In this document: positions 47,565 to 59,810 of the stretch, in pieces
Layout: every line of letters begins with the position of its first letter
Numbering within the stretch: position 1 is the stretch's first letter
Source of the DNA: Bursaphelenchus xylophilus
Taxonomy: Eukaryota > Nematoda > Chromadorea > Rhabditida > Aphelenchoididae
NCBI GenBank assembly: GCA_904066235.2
Contig: CAJFCV020000003.1
Coordinates: 7,502,001 to 7,566,000 of the forward strand
Direction of reading: 5' to 3'
Length of the DNA stretch: 64,000 bases
Notes under the pieces: model-generated
Database searches by the model: none
What the model was told of the DNA's origin: nothing
Seen by the model: only the letters and a program-made list of their open reading frames with translations
Program-made: the position numbers and the translations under genes

Positions 47565-47903
47565 ACCTAAAGTATTCAAAGAAAGCATTTCTAATCTCAT
47601 TGCCGCTAATAATTTGTATTTCAACGGATTTCTTGATTAAAAACAGTTGTATGTCCATGATTGTTTTGACCACATATTCTGATTAATATAACTGTAAAAC
47701 AAATATGGGCTCGATAAGTGATATAATTTATTAAATATTTAGTTATAGTACCGAAGAACTTTGAACCGTATATACCGAGACAAGACAGACTGGAATATAA
47801 CTCTGATATTTATAACAAAATAAATAAACAACGTTCGATAAAAGAGTGCTAATATAGTACCGGCCAAATCATGACTAAATAAACATGTTGACATTATACA
47901 CAA
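47565..47903. other. convergent 3' gap LASP/SWEET
   Basis: 339 bp of AT-rich sequence holding both 3' UTRs; AATAAA-type words occur near 47819. No gene. Confidence 0.5.
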
Positions 47904-48753
47904 TCAAATCAAGTGCATACGGTCATCATCTGACTTCTGGCTGACCACACGGTGATTTGAAGGATATATAACAAACAAACTCAGCTGAACAGCGGCAATC
48001 ACACAAGCAACAGCATTGGGAACCTATAACAACAATGGTTATTTCGTTCTGATAAATATTCCGCTAAATTGTGCTTGTACATTGCTCAGTACCTAAACCC
48101 CAGACAAGAATAAAAAATGCATACCTTCATATAGAAATCGTCCGTTAAGATCCCGTAAATCAGCCATTGTATCGATACAATCATGTTACCAGCGCACAAC
48201 ATGAAAGGTAAGCTTTCCGTGCTTTTGTTCCGAATTACTTGACCCTGAAAAGTAAAGAAAATTTTAGCCTGACAATTTTGTTACCTAAAATTAAATAAAA
48301 ATTCAAAAAACTTACCACATCCAGCAAAGGAGCACCAATTGTGGCAATGTTGAGCATCATGCAGATAATTCCAAGGAAATTCTCCTTGGTCTCAGCGGCG
48401 ACATCAGAATACATCCAGTAATACGTTAGTACACCAGCCAAGATCTCAATTCCAATAAGTTTGTTTAAGCGCATCCTTAGCCTTGTCTTGTGATAATAAT
48501 ATGCCAAATAAAGACTCTGTACGAAAAGCCCAACTGTATTAACCAATATTACAGTTGAATCATGTCGAATCTCCCCATAGCCGGCCCAAACAATGCATGA
48601 GATCGATGTAAGTAGAAATGGGGCCACAGAAGTACCATCTGTGTGTCCTCGAACCCGAATCCTCTGGCAGATCTGAAGGCCACACAGGAACAAGGCAAAG
48701 GTCGAGGATGTGGCGGTGAACGACAATACGCTCACAAATCCATCCCAATCCAT
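47904..48753 (-). CDS. SWEET-family sugar transporter
   Basis: Three exons on the minus strand: 48753-48316, 48244-48125, 48023-47904; 225 aa, the normal size. Two MtN3/saliva repeats linked by a central helix give seven predicted membrane segments. Visible in order: ALFLCGLQICQRIRVRGHTD, APFLLTSISCIVWAGYGEIR, the TM3 and linker region (VGLFVQSLYLAYYY), then repeat two: LNIATIGAPLLDV, GQVIRNKSTESLPFMLCAGN, MQWLIYGILTDDFY, VPNAVACVIAAVQLSLFVIY. The motif IRNKSTESLPF is the animal SWEET signature. These are bidirectional glucose/sucrose uniporters of plasma or internal membranes. Worms have several (swt genes); I cannot say which. Start taken at the ATG reading MDWDGFVSVLS. Just upstream, TTCGCGG occurs twice in tandem. 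Confidence 0.94.
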
Positions 48754-51010
48754 AATTCGCGGATTCGCGGTTTATTTTATTTTCGACGACCGCTCGGTGC
48801 AGATATTCGGGCGCCGTCTTTCACCAACACCCGCATAGAGATTGGTTCGGGAGAAATGGGAAAGGTGACGATTTTGGTGTGGGCCAGAGTTCGGATGCGC
48901 CTGAAATTCAAAATTATATATGAAAATATCGTAAGTGCTTCAAATAAACGCGAATCCAAGGCAAAACTTCTCAAAGACATCGCAAATGCAAAATTTTCCT
49001 CAAAATCAAAAAGAAGGTCTTCAAAGGAATATCCGGCCTTTCATACAAAATGGTCCATGATGATTGGATTTTCCGAATCCACATCTGTTTATAAAGATCC
49101 AAAAAATCTCTGACGCACACCAATCCAAAGATCCCTTATAACTTTATTTCTCGGTCAAACTGACCACCGATACGAATAAAATCCGTTCCCGATCGCGGGG
49201 GATAGATTCACAGAACAGCGTTTTCCTTTCGTTCGCCTCATAGAGACGCATTTTAAAAATTGGGGAACCGAAGAGATTACGAACTTCATTATTATAGTTT
49301 ACTCATCCAAACGGTAACCCCAAACATCAATCACAAAACCAGGCTTCTAAAACTACAGAAAAGGGTCCTTCCGACGTGTAATATCCGTGATGTACCCAAA
49401 AATGCAAAATGAAACAATAAAAAAGTCTATTCGCCCCAGTCAAATTGAAAAATTAAAATTCAATACGATTAATTCCCCAATTTTTGCATCAAAAAGTGAG
49501 AAATAAATAAACGTCACAAGGAATGTCGCTTTTCTGAATAGTTGGAGCCAGCGGGTGAGTCCACGTGGAGTCACACATCTAATCCAGAAATGGAGAGAAC
49601 GAGAGATTAGTCAGCCGAACAAGCCGAAACGTTTTGGAAATTACAAGTCAAAACATTATTTGGCGAAACATCCCAAAAATATATATCATAAGAGCGCATT
49701 CTCATGGCTGTCTTCTTTCCCTAATGCAAATACCATCCTCTTTCCGGCCTTTAACCTCCTTTTAAGTTCCCTACACAAAAGAACCGAAAAGCTGAACCGA
49801 ATAAAGGATGGATTGCATGTCCAAAAACGTAACTACACTAAAATTATGAAGCCTAAAGGAAACGGGAGACCTCCTTTCCTTCCGTTTTGCAAAAAAGTGA
49901 GAAGAACCGGTTTTGAGAAACGGAATGCTGTCCACACCCAAGAGTTTATTGTAAGCAAACATATTTTTTCTCGGAATATACAAAATCAGCTTATTTGGGC
50001 AGGAGAATGTGTCAAGAATCCAAAAGAGCCAAATAAAAAAAATTGGAAGAAGATTCCTTCAGCAAACCTTGCAATTGAATGAATACACCTTTTTAGGATA
50101 TACACGTCAGTCTAATTTCGTTGTTCAAAGAACAGACTCGTGAAAATGCTTTAGGCAAAAACAACAAGGAATAAACGTCAAGAATTCCCATTAAAAATAA
50201 CACTCCCTACAACTCTCAGTGCAATTAAGGAAATAATCTGCAACCCCGTTACACTTCGATTACTCACAATTTGGGCAATAACAGCAATAAAAGAGTAAAC
50301 AAGCACCGGACATGAACCTCAAATAAACCTTAATTGCTCTTCTAAAACCAATGATGGACTAAAATAGCTAGGAAACAAAACACTTCATGGTGCATATCTT
50401 CCAGAAACGTCTGCTGGATCCTCTCGACGAAAACAGGTTCTCCTTGAATCCTTCCGCGATTCCTCACGCGCCCTCGTCGCGCCTCGAGATTTTTATTCAC
50501 CGATCCCGAGAATAGAGCAAAAATCGGAACACCCACTCGAATTGTTTTTGAAAGCATTTACAAGCATTAATAAATCCCTTCCCTTCACAAAACTCATACA
50601 GGGAAGTTCAAAATTGTCAAAAAAAAAGAGGCTGTGAGATGCGTATCTACCAGAAATCTAAATTTTTACTGGAGCAGAAAAATATACGCCAAGAACGTAA
50701 CAAGAACTCAAATAAAAAATATTCTTTTCAAGGAAGCGGGAATAGAAAAGGGCCTTTCACGAGTTCTCGAACCTTAATAAACCAATTTGCAAATTGCAAT
50801 TTGACAAAAATTGCAATTTGCATTCCAGGTACAAAAGTGGTGTAAAAATAATAATTTTACAGAAACAAACCGATAGAAGTAACTCTGACGAAATAAATAC
50901 ATTCAGAAATGAAACTCAAACTTTCAAGGGAAAAAGAAATAAAAAAGGAGAGAGTTGACATGCAAGGAAAATGAGTCAAATCTCTCCCTATAGTCCGCAA
51001 ATACGGTAAG
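48754..51010. other. 2.3-kb gene-free stretch
   Basis: SWEET promoter side plus DNA with no supported gene. The longest frame, 49555-50082 (+), has a GTG as its first start-like codon and is lysine-rich without motif. A minus frame at 50342-50557 (ARRGRVRNRGRIQGEPVFVE) lies in a GC-richer patch and might be a decayed gene fragment. A perfect inverted repeat lies at 50789-50821. Confidence 0.4.
50789..50821. repeat. perfect 14-bp inverted repeat with 5-nt spacer
   Basis: GCAAATTGCAATTT, spacer GACAA, AAATTGCAATTTGC. Each arm is itself partly palindromic (AAATTGCAATTT), so it is also a direct repeat. Confidence 0.75.
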
Positions 51011-51440
51011 CAGGGGTGGTCAGTGGGCCGGGCCGGCCCAAACGGGCCGGCCGGGCTCAAAAATGGAAAATTACAAACGGGCCGGGCCCGTCACGGGTCG
51101 GGCCGGGCCGCGGGCCTGGGATTTTTTCCGGCCCGGCCCGGCCCGTCTAAATTACAATGCCAAACCGTTGGCATTCATTGTTTTCGCGCCGGGAAAATTA
51201 ATTGATGTTGTTATAGTTGCTGTTTCTCAAGTTCTAAAACGTTTACAAGTCTATAGTTCCATTATAAAACCACAAAACTATCACAGTGATCCTTTACTAG
51301 CTATGTCAACGCCTTTTTTGCCTAAGTTTAGATCCCAAGCTTGGGCGCAGTTCGCAGAACCCTCTATAAACGGGCCTGGAAAAAGACTAGACGGGCCGCG
51401 GGCCGAAAATCGGAAAAATAGGGTCCGCTGACCACCCCTG
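51011..51440. mobile_element. 430-bp hAT-type MITE
   Basis: The ends CAGGGGTGGTCAGTGGGCC and GGGTCCGCTGACCACCCCTG are imperfect inverted repeats of hAT type. An exact 8-bp duplication ACGGTAAG flanks it (51003-51010, 51441-51448). As in the MITE at 23297, both sub-terminal regions are built of GGGCCGGGCC and the centre is AT-rich. No transposase frame. Confidence 0.93.
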
Positions 51441-52850
51441 ACGGTAAGTAGTAAGATTGCGCGTAAAAAACCCATGGAAGAACCAAGATGTCTGATGTTA
51501 TTCGCAGGAGCTTCATAAATAAGTTACCCATAATTATGCTAATTATAATAGAAATGCGTCGGCCAAGTAAATGTTTTAGTGTAAATATTCAGCAGTTAGA
51601 TGGGTGTAAAGAATTACTCATAGAAGCTAAAAAAAAACAACTTTGAGCCCACCACCTCCATTTTCCATCCTCACACCACCACAAGAATACACAAACACCC
51701 ACTTGAAATTGGGCTCCGGATGAAAAATAGGGATAAGACAATCCTCACAGATTTGAAAAAGTTAGCTCTCGACGTTTGTAACCGGGATTTCGGGAAAACA
51801 TAAACGTCCATGGGTATTATGAAGTTCTTGTTGAATTAATTTACTCATTTTATATTCTTTTTGACGCCTTGCAGTTGACAAGACCTTAGAATAACGTCAG
51901 CTAGATCAATCATAATATAATATAAAACATTTCTTTTTCGACTTCCTTGGCCACATGTTCAAGTTTTATGAAATCCTTCCCCATAAATAAAGTAAAAAAT
52001 ATCTTTTACGTTCCAAATCAAATAAAACATCGGTGTCCAACAAGCTGGCCCAAAGATGACCTTAACTTTTTTTTGGGGGCGTTGAAGGGCTGTTTTGTGA
52101 GTAAGGGTCAGATGAAAGAATCAATCAGCCATAAGTTGGTGCTCCTCTCTGAGGTCATGTGAATTTGGACTTGGGGCCTGATGAGCAGAGTTTGTAAAAA
52201 CATTTTTATACGGCTGACATAAGGCAAATTGTTTGGATGAGATATATACAGACAAATTGTTCTTGTTTTTAATCCCGTTGTATTATTTACAGTTAGGCCT
52301 CAGATTACCTTGTGAAAACATTGCAGTGGGTGTTATGTCACCTTTTCTCTAATCTCGGTCAGCACTGTGCAGCACATTATTGGGTAACACTATAAATTGG
52401 TTGTTTTTGCTCACAAAGCTCATTTTCAATCTTTTTCTAGCGTAAAATTTGCTTGTCCATTATAAGTTGGATAATTTTAACGTCATGTCATGCACAGTTC
52501 GTGGCGTCCGAAATAATAATTGGCAGATATAATCCGAAGAACGGAGAGCAAGTCTCAGATCTCGTCCAGATCTTTTTTTTTTTGCTGAAATCAGAGGAGG
52601 TTAAAGAGGAGGGTGATCAGTCGGGGGAACGCAAAAAAAATCCAAGGGAACTCGGCCGCAGGGATTTGTCAGCAGTTTTCAATCGATTTTGTCCTGAGAA
52701 TTTTCAAAATTTAAAACATTGGTCGGTTTTGGAGGACTCAGTTATCTACTATCTTCGTGTGGTTATCATTGCTGCAAATTTTGCTTTATTATTTATATTT
52801 TAGTGTTTTTGTTATTAAAAAGTAAGGCTCTGATTTTCAGATTCTCCAAA
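51441..52850. other. upstream region of the NHL gene
   Basis: No supported gene. A 116-codon frame at 52453-52803 begins with TTG and has no homologue. The stretch CTGATTTTCAG ending at 52840, ten bases before the NHL ATG, is a likely trans-splice or 5' UTR acceptor. Confidence 0.45.
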
Positions 52851-55800
52851 ATGCTGCCTGAAAATGGCGGCGAGAACGGCACGGGTACATCGGGTCTACA
52901 CAGTCCCTCAAAGTCGCCTCAACCTCCTGTAGAGAACAACGAACCCAAGACTAACGGCAGTGTAAACCCTTTAGAGAAGATCGAACAATTACTCACTTGT
53001 TCCATATGTTTGGACCGTTATAAGTAAGCGGTAATTTTGCAAGCTGTATTTTAGTAAGAAAGTATTGGTGGACGTATATTAGCCATTTTAGGATGCCAAA
53101 GTTACTTCCATGTCATCATACTTTTTGCCTTCCATGTCTGGAGAGTTATGCTGATACTGTACATCACAACCTTAAGTGTCCGGAATGTCGTTCCGAGCAT
53201 GCGGTGCCATTTGAAGGAGCCAAGGCATTTCCCAACAACTTAACTTTGGCTAAATTCCTGGATATTCATCTGGAGGCCACAGATGACAATCAAGAACAGC
53301 TGGAGGCGTATATCCAAAGGTAATATAAATCAAATAAATTATTTTGAAGTATGCGAAAGGCATTTAAATTCTATTTCTTTAAGGTACAACATGGAACGTT
53401 GCAAAATTTGTGATGAAAAGGCGGAAGTCGAAGTTTGCGCACATTGCGATCGAAAGGCATGCAAAGATTGCCGGAAAGCTCATATGGAAATGGTTAAGCG
53501 TGATCTCAGTCGTCTTTTAAATCAAGTGAAACGACTCTCAAACCGCATAAAAGAAGCCAACGCATGTGTAAAGAAAGGAATCACATCCTTGAATGAGAAC
53601 GTTGAAATCACCAGGAATGAAGTAAAAGATTACTTTCAACGATATCAGAATGAACTCAAGAAAAGAGAAGAGCATTTCCTAAATGAAGTATTACTTTACG
53701 AAGAGAACGAGACAAGGGTAATGAGGACATTGGGAGAACGGTTGGACGCAGAAGAATCGAATCTAACAGACGCCTGTAGTTGGGTGGAAAATGTTTTGGG
53801 AGGTGAACTTGAAGCGAAGGAGGATGAGCTTTGCAAATTCAAACAGAGTTTTGCAGACGGAATTGAATATCTCAGGAATTTCCAGGTAAGTTATGGTGGG
53901 GTAACGATCCACGCAAGTCCTAATAATTTTGCGAAAGCACATCTCCTCTGCCGCCCTTCGGCCTGTTTCAACAAGACTTATATCCCCGCTGTACCGTTAC
54001 ATTTATCGTTTTGAGCCGTCAAGAAAAACTTTCCAATTGTATTGAATTGTTGCCATTTGTCTAACTAACTTTTATTTTTAGCCAGATTCTGATGAATTGT
54101 TTTCCAAGAAGATCCGCTTCTCCCCTGGTGACGATGCCTCCAAATTACCTCAAGCCATCTGTAATTTCGGAGAGCTTACCGTATATATGCCTCAGTTTGC
54201 TGGTCGTTATCTTCCCATGGAACAGCAATATCTCCCACGTCCTCTCAGAATGGGAATGGAAAGTGATTCGTATCGAACCAGTTTGAGAACGAGGGAGGAA
54301 GAACGGCAGTCTAAGTGAGTTCTTCACTTGTATTAGGACCTATCTCTGTAATCATAATATAACGGGCCGGTGACTTTTATGTCTGTTTGTCCGCTTTCTT
54401 TGTTTGTGGTGACATCCATTTTCATGTCGCAGTATTACGCACTTGCTTTTCCTTATTACTTTCTTCCAGTTCAAATTTTACCCTGTTGTATCTATCCGGT
54501 TATTTTAGTCACTTTCAAATTGTATACGGTTGACTTCAATAAATTCACAGATCTTTTTTGATTGTTTTCTTGAATCACTGGTCCGTTCAAACCACGTAAA
54601 ACTGAATTATTTTGCACATTTTTTAATTGTAGATATGGAGACGAGAAGTCATCAAGTTCTAAGGCTTATCGACGTCGGCACACTCATGGTGACGACGAAT
54701 GGGCTGCTATTCGTGCAGATCGGCTGAGAAGAGGAGCCGATTCTGGAAGAAGCTCCCCTAATCACACGCCATCTCCATTTTCTAAGTCACCGTTCTTGTC
54801 GCCAGCTCAAGTGACAGAACAATGTGAAGCAGCAGCCTTGACAGCTGCATCCAGATCTCCGGAACTTCTGAATGTTGAGGACGCTCGTCCAGCTTCTGTC
54901 AGTCCAACAATAACACCACCAGCAAACAGACGTGTTCGACGTGCTGTCCGAGATCGTTCCTCATTCTTGGTTGATGAAGTACTTCTCTCATCAAACAGAG
55001 GATTGTCTCCCCGAGAAGCCTTTATGCAAGCTGTTGAGAAACAAACTACCCCAACAGTAACTCTGAATGATGGGTCAAGTGATATCAATTCAAGCAAACC
55101 TCCATTACCTCGACAAAGTGAGAGCAAAGATGAGGACAGTCTGAACGCCAAGGTAGAAAAGATTGTTGAGGCCGCTCATCAACGGTCTGCGGCTTCGAGT
55201 TCTTCTAATCTTAACAACGGTAAGACGTTGTCTTTGCTTCAGTTACAATCATGGGTTTTTTAACAAGTTTTATACTGGATGCTTAACATTTTAATGACAT
55301 TGCTTGCTCTTCTTCCAGAACAACGAAATGAAATTGTTTCCACTAACGAGATCTCAACACCAGTACAACGGCGGCAAAAGTTTAGAATAATATGCCGTTC
55401 CTCATCTCAGAATCCGGCCCGTCATTCGTTGGATTTAACCAAAGTTGGGGACCAGGAAAACGGTAGGGAAGACGGGGTGGCGAATGGCGTTGTGCTGATT
55501 GTGGGCGGAGGCGACGGAAAGGAGGACGAGAAGCCGCCGGCACCACGCCGACGGTCGATTGTAGGCCTTACCCTGCCCGCACCCGGTCAGAAATACGTTC
55601 CCGTAAGCATGGTTGCCCGTCCCATTCGGCCCAGTAATTCCACCGACGTTGAGGATAATGAGGAAACGGAGTCACCGAAACCGCCGCCCCGGCCCCATTC
55701 AAGCACCGGCTTCGCGGATGAGATGAAGAACGCCACGGTCATTCCTATATCTTTCTTTCCAGGTGAGCCCACCCTCGCTTTCGACGAGCCCATGCCGACG

Positions 55801-57400
55801 ACGCGACCTCGCCGTCTTTTTGGAATGTCTGTTGCCGATGATTCTACAGAGAATGAAAACACGAACACTAATGGAGTTGAGGATAATAATAATGCCGGTC
55901 CAGCAGTTCCAAGTCGTTGGATGCTTCGCCGTAGGGAGAAAATGCTTCGATCCAGGACAAATCCAGATGTTTTTGGAAGTCTGGACCCTCTCGAAAGAAG
56001 ACGTCTTATTTCCGAGGCTAATTCTCGCCATACTTTCGACAGACCCATGGATGATCCTGAAACTGAACCTGCTGTGACATCCCCCAGTTACCGACGTCAA
56101 CGTTTCTTCATTAGCGATGAGAACGAGGACATTATGCTTCCATCCACATCGGCTTCGTCGTCGCGTCGTCGGCATGAATCGGTGTCACGCCGAGTGCAGG
56201 AGTTGCTCAACGATAAAGAGTTGAAAGAGTTGCTTGCAGATTCAACCAAGACAGTTCCGTCAATAACTTCCCCAACGATCAAGAACACATTCTTTACAAA
56301 GGATCCGGATACTCCGAGCACTCCAACTGAGAGAAGGTCGAGATTTACTCGACGAACTTCGTCTACAAGGTTGTCATTGGAAGCAACACCTTTTATTGAC
56401 TATTCTTCAATGGCGAAGCCAAAAGTGGTTTTTGGGCAGAAGGGCGATAAAGCCGGCGAATTGAATTGGCCTCGAGGCATTGCGACTTTGGGTGGAGGGA
56501 TCTTTGCAGTCGCTGACTCCTCTAATCACCGAATTCAAATATTCGATGAAGACGGGATACTGAAAAGGGTAAACTACGAAGCTGTTTTCCCTCTGAGAAA
56601 ATGGCACCACCCTTTTTCTTTTTTGAAATTGGTATACTATTTTAGAAATTTGGTACGTATGGAGCTATGGAGGGTCAATTGGATAGCTGTGCAGCTGTAG
56701 CCTACAATCGCATAAGCAAGCACTTGGTCGTATCAGACCGTTACAACCATCGGATACAACTATTCGACCTGGATGGAAGATATGTCAGGATGTTTGGAGG
56801 GCCTGGAAAAGAGAATGGAAACTTCAACAACCCTTGGGGAGTAGCCATTGATAATTTGGGTATGATCTACGTCTGTGATAAAGATAATCATCGTGTACAG
56901 GTAGGCGATAAATAAAACGTCTTGATGGTTCTAGATATTCGACAAGAATGGAACTTTTATGCAAAAATTTGGCAGTAAAGGAGATGACATTGGCCAGTTC
57001 AACCATCCGTTATTTATCGCCATTCACAGCAAAACCCAAAATCTGTTTGTTAGCGACAGCGCTAATCATCGGATTTGTGTGATGGATCATAATGGAGGCC
57101 CTATTTTAACATTCGGGGCTGAAGGATTTAGTGTTGGTCAACTAAAATTACCCCGAGGCATTGTGATCGATGAGCAGGTAGATTCTTATTTATTAATTTA
57201 TACGGGTTCAGGGCTTTGTGGTAGTGGCTGACAGTGGAAATAACCGAGTCCAAGTATTTTCTCCCGACGGAAAATTTGTTCACGGTTTTGGAGTTTGGGG
57301 TACAGCGTCTGGCCAGTTCAAGGGCCTGGAAGGCGTGGCCTTACTGGATAGAAGGATCGTGGTTTCGGACCGAGAAAACCATCGGATTCAGATCTTTTAG
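52851..57400 (+). CDS. nhl-1: RING/B-box/coiled-coil/NHL protein (NHL-1, Drosophila Thin/Abba-like E3 ligase)
   Basis: Nine exons: 52851-53023, 53092-53319, 53384-53885, 54082-54314, 54633-55219, 55319-56568, 56646-56900, 56935-57177, 57212-57400; 1219 aa. The RING finger (about 50-92) reads CSICLDRYK...LLPCHHTFCLPCL...CPECRSEH. A B-box-like zinc region (about 138-165) reads CKICDEKAEVEVCAHCDRKA, followed by a long coiled coil (about 170-290). Then FSKKIRFSPGDD and ICNFGELTVY match the segment after the coiled coil in Thin/NHL-1. A long serine/proline/arginine-rich linker (about 330-930) precedes about six NHL repeats (about 940-1219; GELNWPRGIA, NHRIQIFD, GNFNNPWGVAIDNLG, NNRVQVFSPDGKF), which form a six-blade propeller. 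RING implies ubiquitin-ligase activity; Thin acts in muscle sarcomere maintenance. The linker is longer than I expect for the worm protein. Confidence 0.92.
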
Positions 57401-57691
57401 TGCAACAACTTGTTGAGTTTATACTCGGTGACATAAATTAAACCCGAGTAAACCATTTATCAAACATTTTGTTTAACAACTACATGTTTGAAAGAGTTTA
57501 TTACGATTGTACTTTTAAGTGTGTTTTAACAAGAGACACTGAGTAAGACGAGAGGATTATGTTACGGATCACCAGGATATAATACAAGAATGAGGTTCGG
57601 AAAGATCTTTGGAATAGAATACTGTAATGTGGATTGGCAAGGGTTGTGTTAAAGGACGATTAAGTTTCTACCTACATTATCTAAAACGTGG
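57401..57691. other. convergent 3' gap NHL/nuclear receptor
   Basis: 291 bp holding both 3' UTRs. No gene or repeat seen. Confidence 0.5.
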
Positions 57692-59519
57692 TTAAGCAGA
57701 GACGTTACTAAAGTCAAGTTTGTTTCCACCCTGAACTCCGACATTATTTGTATCTGAGACACTCGGAATATGATTGTGGTCGTGATGGTCACTCCGCGAA
57801 TTATTGTAAATACCCAGTAGCATCTCTCGTGCCAATGGTGAGAAACAAACTTGCTCGAAGAAGTCCGCCACAACCACGGTTTCTTTCATTTCAACGGCCA
57901 ATGTAGCAATAGAAGGACCTAATAAAAGGACCTTTCCATATCGATGGGAACCTCTTTCTGGCCCATAAGTGTTCAACATGTATCTGTAAAGAGAGTCGGC
58001 AAGTTGATGACGAGCGCTGGAAATCATTTCACGAGCCTCGGGTGTTGAGATGTCATCTGCATCTGGAAGTAGAACATAAGTGTTACAGTGTTTTCGGATT
58101 AACGAAGCTTGTTTTGTAAGCCTTTCTGTGATTATTATATTATAGATCACAGACATACCCGGATTCAAGAAAAAGATCCCTTTTATTGCCGCAAATTCAT
58201 TCATGTCGATTTTCAGATCCCGCATTGGTTTCATAAGGTAATCGAACACTCGTAATTTCTTTCTGTGGAATCCTGGTGGCCTATAAAGGATATAAGTTAA
58301 AGTTTGCGTATTTACTTACCTTGTGTCATCTGGATTTCTGTCACAATAAGTTCCGTTTGGGAAAACTAAAATATCAGGGCCTTTATCGATGCTATAGAAA
58401 CATTGGATGAGTGAAGGATGTGTAATTGCTGAGTGGTGAAGAAGGGCCAGCTAAAATTTTAAGATTTAGTTTCCGCATCTGACTGGAGAGTACTGTAAAA
58501 ATCAACGCGTACTTGATCACTGGCATCTAATCTGTTATAGACTTTTATTGTTTTTGCCCATTCTGTCATAATCGACCAATCTTTTTCATGGCAATCTGCA
58601 TGATCCATTGCTACTGCTGGTCGGATGGCATCGCTGATTTTTGGGTTCTAAAAAGGGAATAATGTTGGGTTTGTATTATAGATTTTGCCTTTGCTTACCA
58701 TATCCAGATTTCTGATGAACTCGGGATTGTGGAAGATTGAAGGTACAAGTAACGAATGAACAATTGATTTTGATATAATGTAATCAGAATTTCTAGAAAA
58801 AAAGTAATTTAATTGTTTTCAAGTGTTACCTCAACGGATTAATATATTTCTCGACTCTGCAGAGGTCGTTGAAGATTTCATCTTCGTAATTTCCTTCCAG
58901 TTTCGGTTGTGACAAAATTGGACTAACAATATTAAGTGGACTAGAAGATCCTGGATTTGAAATGGATGGAGATGAGATGTCAATTTGTTTTACAGGCGGA
59001 TACCGTCTTGTTCTTTTTGTGTATCCGATAGGATCTCGGTTTTGTTGAATGGCATCCCTTCGCATTCCCACGGCCAAGCACTTGTTGAAACGACAATGGC
59101 GGCATGCACATCGGACGCCTATAATTGATTTTATAGTTCATGCTTGCATATGGTGAGTTAGTTGACGTGAAGCAAGGGCAAGACTTACTTTTGTCGATAA
59201 GACAGTTACCATCATAGTGACATGTGAATTTTTGGTTTTTCATGATCGTCCGACGAAAGAAGGTCTTGCTGAAAGGCACATTTATACTGTAATGTTCAGC
59301 AGAGACCTTGTTTATTACGCGTATTAAAGGATTCACTTACCATCCGTTACAACTTGGGGTTCCATAATGGTAACCAGTGGAGACATCGTTGCAGACCAAG
59401 CATAACTCTTCTCCTTGAGGTGAATTTGTGTTGGAGCTCCCACATGCGGATGACTGTTCCATGTAATAGCTAGAATAATCCTGTTGAAACATGTCTTGAT
59501 TATAATATTGTGGATTCAT
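57692..59519 (-). CDS. nuclear hormone receptor, nematode-expanded (HNF4-related) type
   Basis: Eight exons on the minus strand: 59519-59341, 59268-59189, 59118-58830, 58792-58699, 58647-58513, 58450-58320, 58280-58159, 58062-57692; 466 aa. The DNA-binding domain (about 44-118) has all zinc cysteines: [18 protein letters not shown], the P-box [42 protein letters not shown]. The P-box CNGCKTFF is typical of supplementary nematode receptors. The hinge is serine/proline-rich. A ligand-binding domain (about 225-435) contains [20 protein letters not shown] (helix 3-5 signature) and [14 protein letters not shown] (helix 8). The start is the ATG at 59519 ([13 protein letters not shown]); upstream in-frame codons lack an ATG. 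A TATA-like box and GATA/CRE sites lie just upstream. Orthologue within the large family not determined. Confidence 0.93.
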
Positions 59520-59573
59520 TGTGCTCTCAGGAAGCGACAATTCTCGCTTACACAGCTTCGGCACAAAATGTCG

Positions 59574-59581
59574 CTTTTATA
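59574..59581 (-). promoter_or_regulatory. TATA box of the nuclear receptor gene
   Basis: TATAAAAG on the minus strand, 55-62 bp upstream of the ATG at 59519. This predicts transcription starting near 59545 and a very short 5' UTR. Confidence 0.55.
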
Positions 59582-59619
59582 TCGCGCTAGGGTCACGTTT
59601 CCTGCGATCCAAAGCGAGC

Positions 59620-59810
59620 TTGATAAGGGACGCTGCGTTAAGTTCTGCATACGCAAAGGACGCTATTGACGTCATAGATTGTCTTGGGGATAGATAACCA
59701 AGACAGAAGGTTGTAGATAAATGACCACAAAAACCCGATGAATTCATCTTGCAGGGGTATAAAAGAAAGGGTTTCATAAGGTTTGCGAATAACAAGGAAT
59801 TTCAGATAAC
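59620..59810 (-). promoter_or_regulatory. CRE plus GATA cluster upstream of the nuclear receptor
   Basis: A perfect CREB/ATF palindrome TGACGTCA lies at 59667-59674. GATA-type words lie at 59620-59628 (TTGATAAGG), 59692-59697, 59715-59720 and 59804-59809 (AGATAA forms). TGATAA sites are the binding words of intestinal ELT-2-class GATA factors in worms. Gut expression is inferred from this, not shown. Confidence 0.45.

Noticed and set aside
49555..50082. 175-codon plus-strand frame, the longest in non-gene DNA
   Set aside because: It opens with GTG, is lysine/asparagine-rich, has no motif and no splice or promoter context; likely chance.
52453..52803. 116-codon frame upstream of the NHL gene
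   Set aside because: Begins with TTG, contains no family motif, and no donor joins it in phase to the NHL start.
55587..56321. Minus-strand frames of 150-158 codons over the NHL linker
   Set aside because: Antisense shadows of the serine/arginine-rich linker of a well-supported plus-strand gene.
59520..59564. Upstream extension of the nuclear receptor (CKRELSLPEST...)
   Set aside because: The frame is open but has GTG, not ATG, at its head, and overlaps the region expected to be the transcription start.
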